From positions 1 to 6,918 of the forward strand of contig CAJBPC010000081.1 in NCBI GenBank assembly GCA_903957405.1: a stretch of DNA of 6,918 bases. The letters are read 5' to 3'. Below are positions 6,847 through 6,918 of this stretch, one piece after another. A program made the translations under genes and the position numbers. Within the stretch, counting starts at the first letter, position 1. Every line of letters starts with the position of its first letter. The notes beneath the pieces were generated by a model, which did no database searches, was not told where the DNA came from, and saw only the letters and a list, made by a program, of their open reading frames with translations. The DNA comes from an uncultured bacterium (GTDB taxonomy: Bacteria > Bacteroidota > Bacteroidia > Chitinophagales > Chitinophagaceae).

Positions 6847-6918
6847 TCAAAGCACCATCTTCTCTATGGGGATGACCAATATTCCCTCTGCACCGGCAGC
6901 CTTCAGCTTCTCGATGCA
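6847..6918 (-). CDS. hisG: ATP phosphoribosyltransferase, C-terminal 23 codons only
   Basis: The frame enters from the window edge and ends in TGA at 6847-6849. The 23 visible residues finish with AEGILVIPIEKMVL, the typical end of long-form (hisZ-independent) HisG proteins, whose C-terminal regulatory domain binds histidine. HisG commits ATP and PRPP to histidine synthesis and is normally feedback-inhibited. Its position just upstream of hisD on the same strand is the standard his operon order and supports the call, although only a short piece is visible. The 5' end, the promoter and any leader control of the operon lie outside the window. Confidence 0.9.
   Translation of the reverse strand, partial: CIEKLKAAGAEGILVIPIEKMVL

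Overview
The window comes from a Bacteroidota-type genome, possibly a Chitinophagaceae or Sphingobacteriia relative with GC content in the high 50s (judged by eye). Three things support this. HisB is a fused two-domain enzyme whose phosphatase half lacks the zinc-binding cysteines, as I recall for Bacteroidota HisB. The genes start without Shine-Dalgarno sequences, and the his genes start in A/T-rich leaders. The upstream neighbour has a HisG-type C-terminus. Placement below phylum level is a guess.

Every gene I can support lies on the minus strand, so transcription runs from high to low coordinates. In that order they are: the last 23 codons of hisG (ATP phosphoribosyltransferase), hisD (histidinol dehydrogenase), hisC (histidinol-phosphate aminotransferase), hisB (histidinol-phosphatase / imidazoleglycerol-phosphate dehydratase), a secreted GH29 alpha-L-fucosidase, and a secreted multidomain alpha/beta-hydrolase whose 3' end runs off the window. 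The four his genes cover the first step of histidine synthesis (HisG), the sixth and eighth (HisB), the seventh (HisC) and the last two oxidations (HisD). hisH, hisA, hisF and hisIE, which commonly follow hisB in related genomes, are not here. The fucosidase and esterase take their place.

Spacing is the main structural oddity. The gaps inside the his block are loose: 65 bp for hisG-hisD, 120 bp for hisD-hisC and 150 bp for hisC-hisB. The two carbohydrate-active genes are packed closely behind hisB, with gaps of 27 bp and 22 bp. No terminator is visible between hisB and the fucosidase, so read-through from the his genes is plausible. Each his spacer carries a copy of the same A/T-rich element, AATAAATAT, extended to AATAAATAT(A/G)AAACG at hisB and upstream of hisD. 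The hisC-hisB spacer also holds a GC-rich hairpin.

The fucosidase and esterase both have type I signal peptides and probably act together on a fucose-containing or acylated polysaccharide or glycan outside the cytoplasm. No SusC/SusD pair, regulator, RNA gene, mobile element or CRISPR array is visible. I found no clearly new system. The points most worth a second look are the his/CAZyme junction, the repeated leader element and the zinc-less HisB phosphatase.
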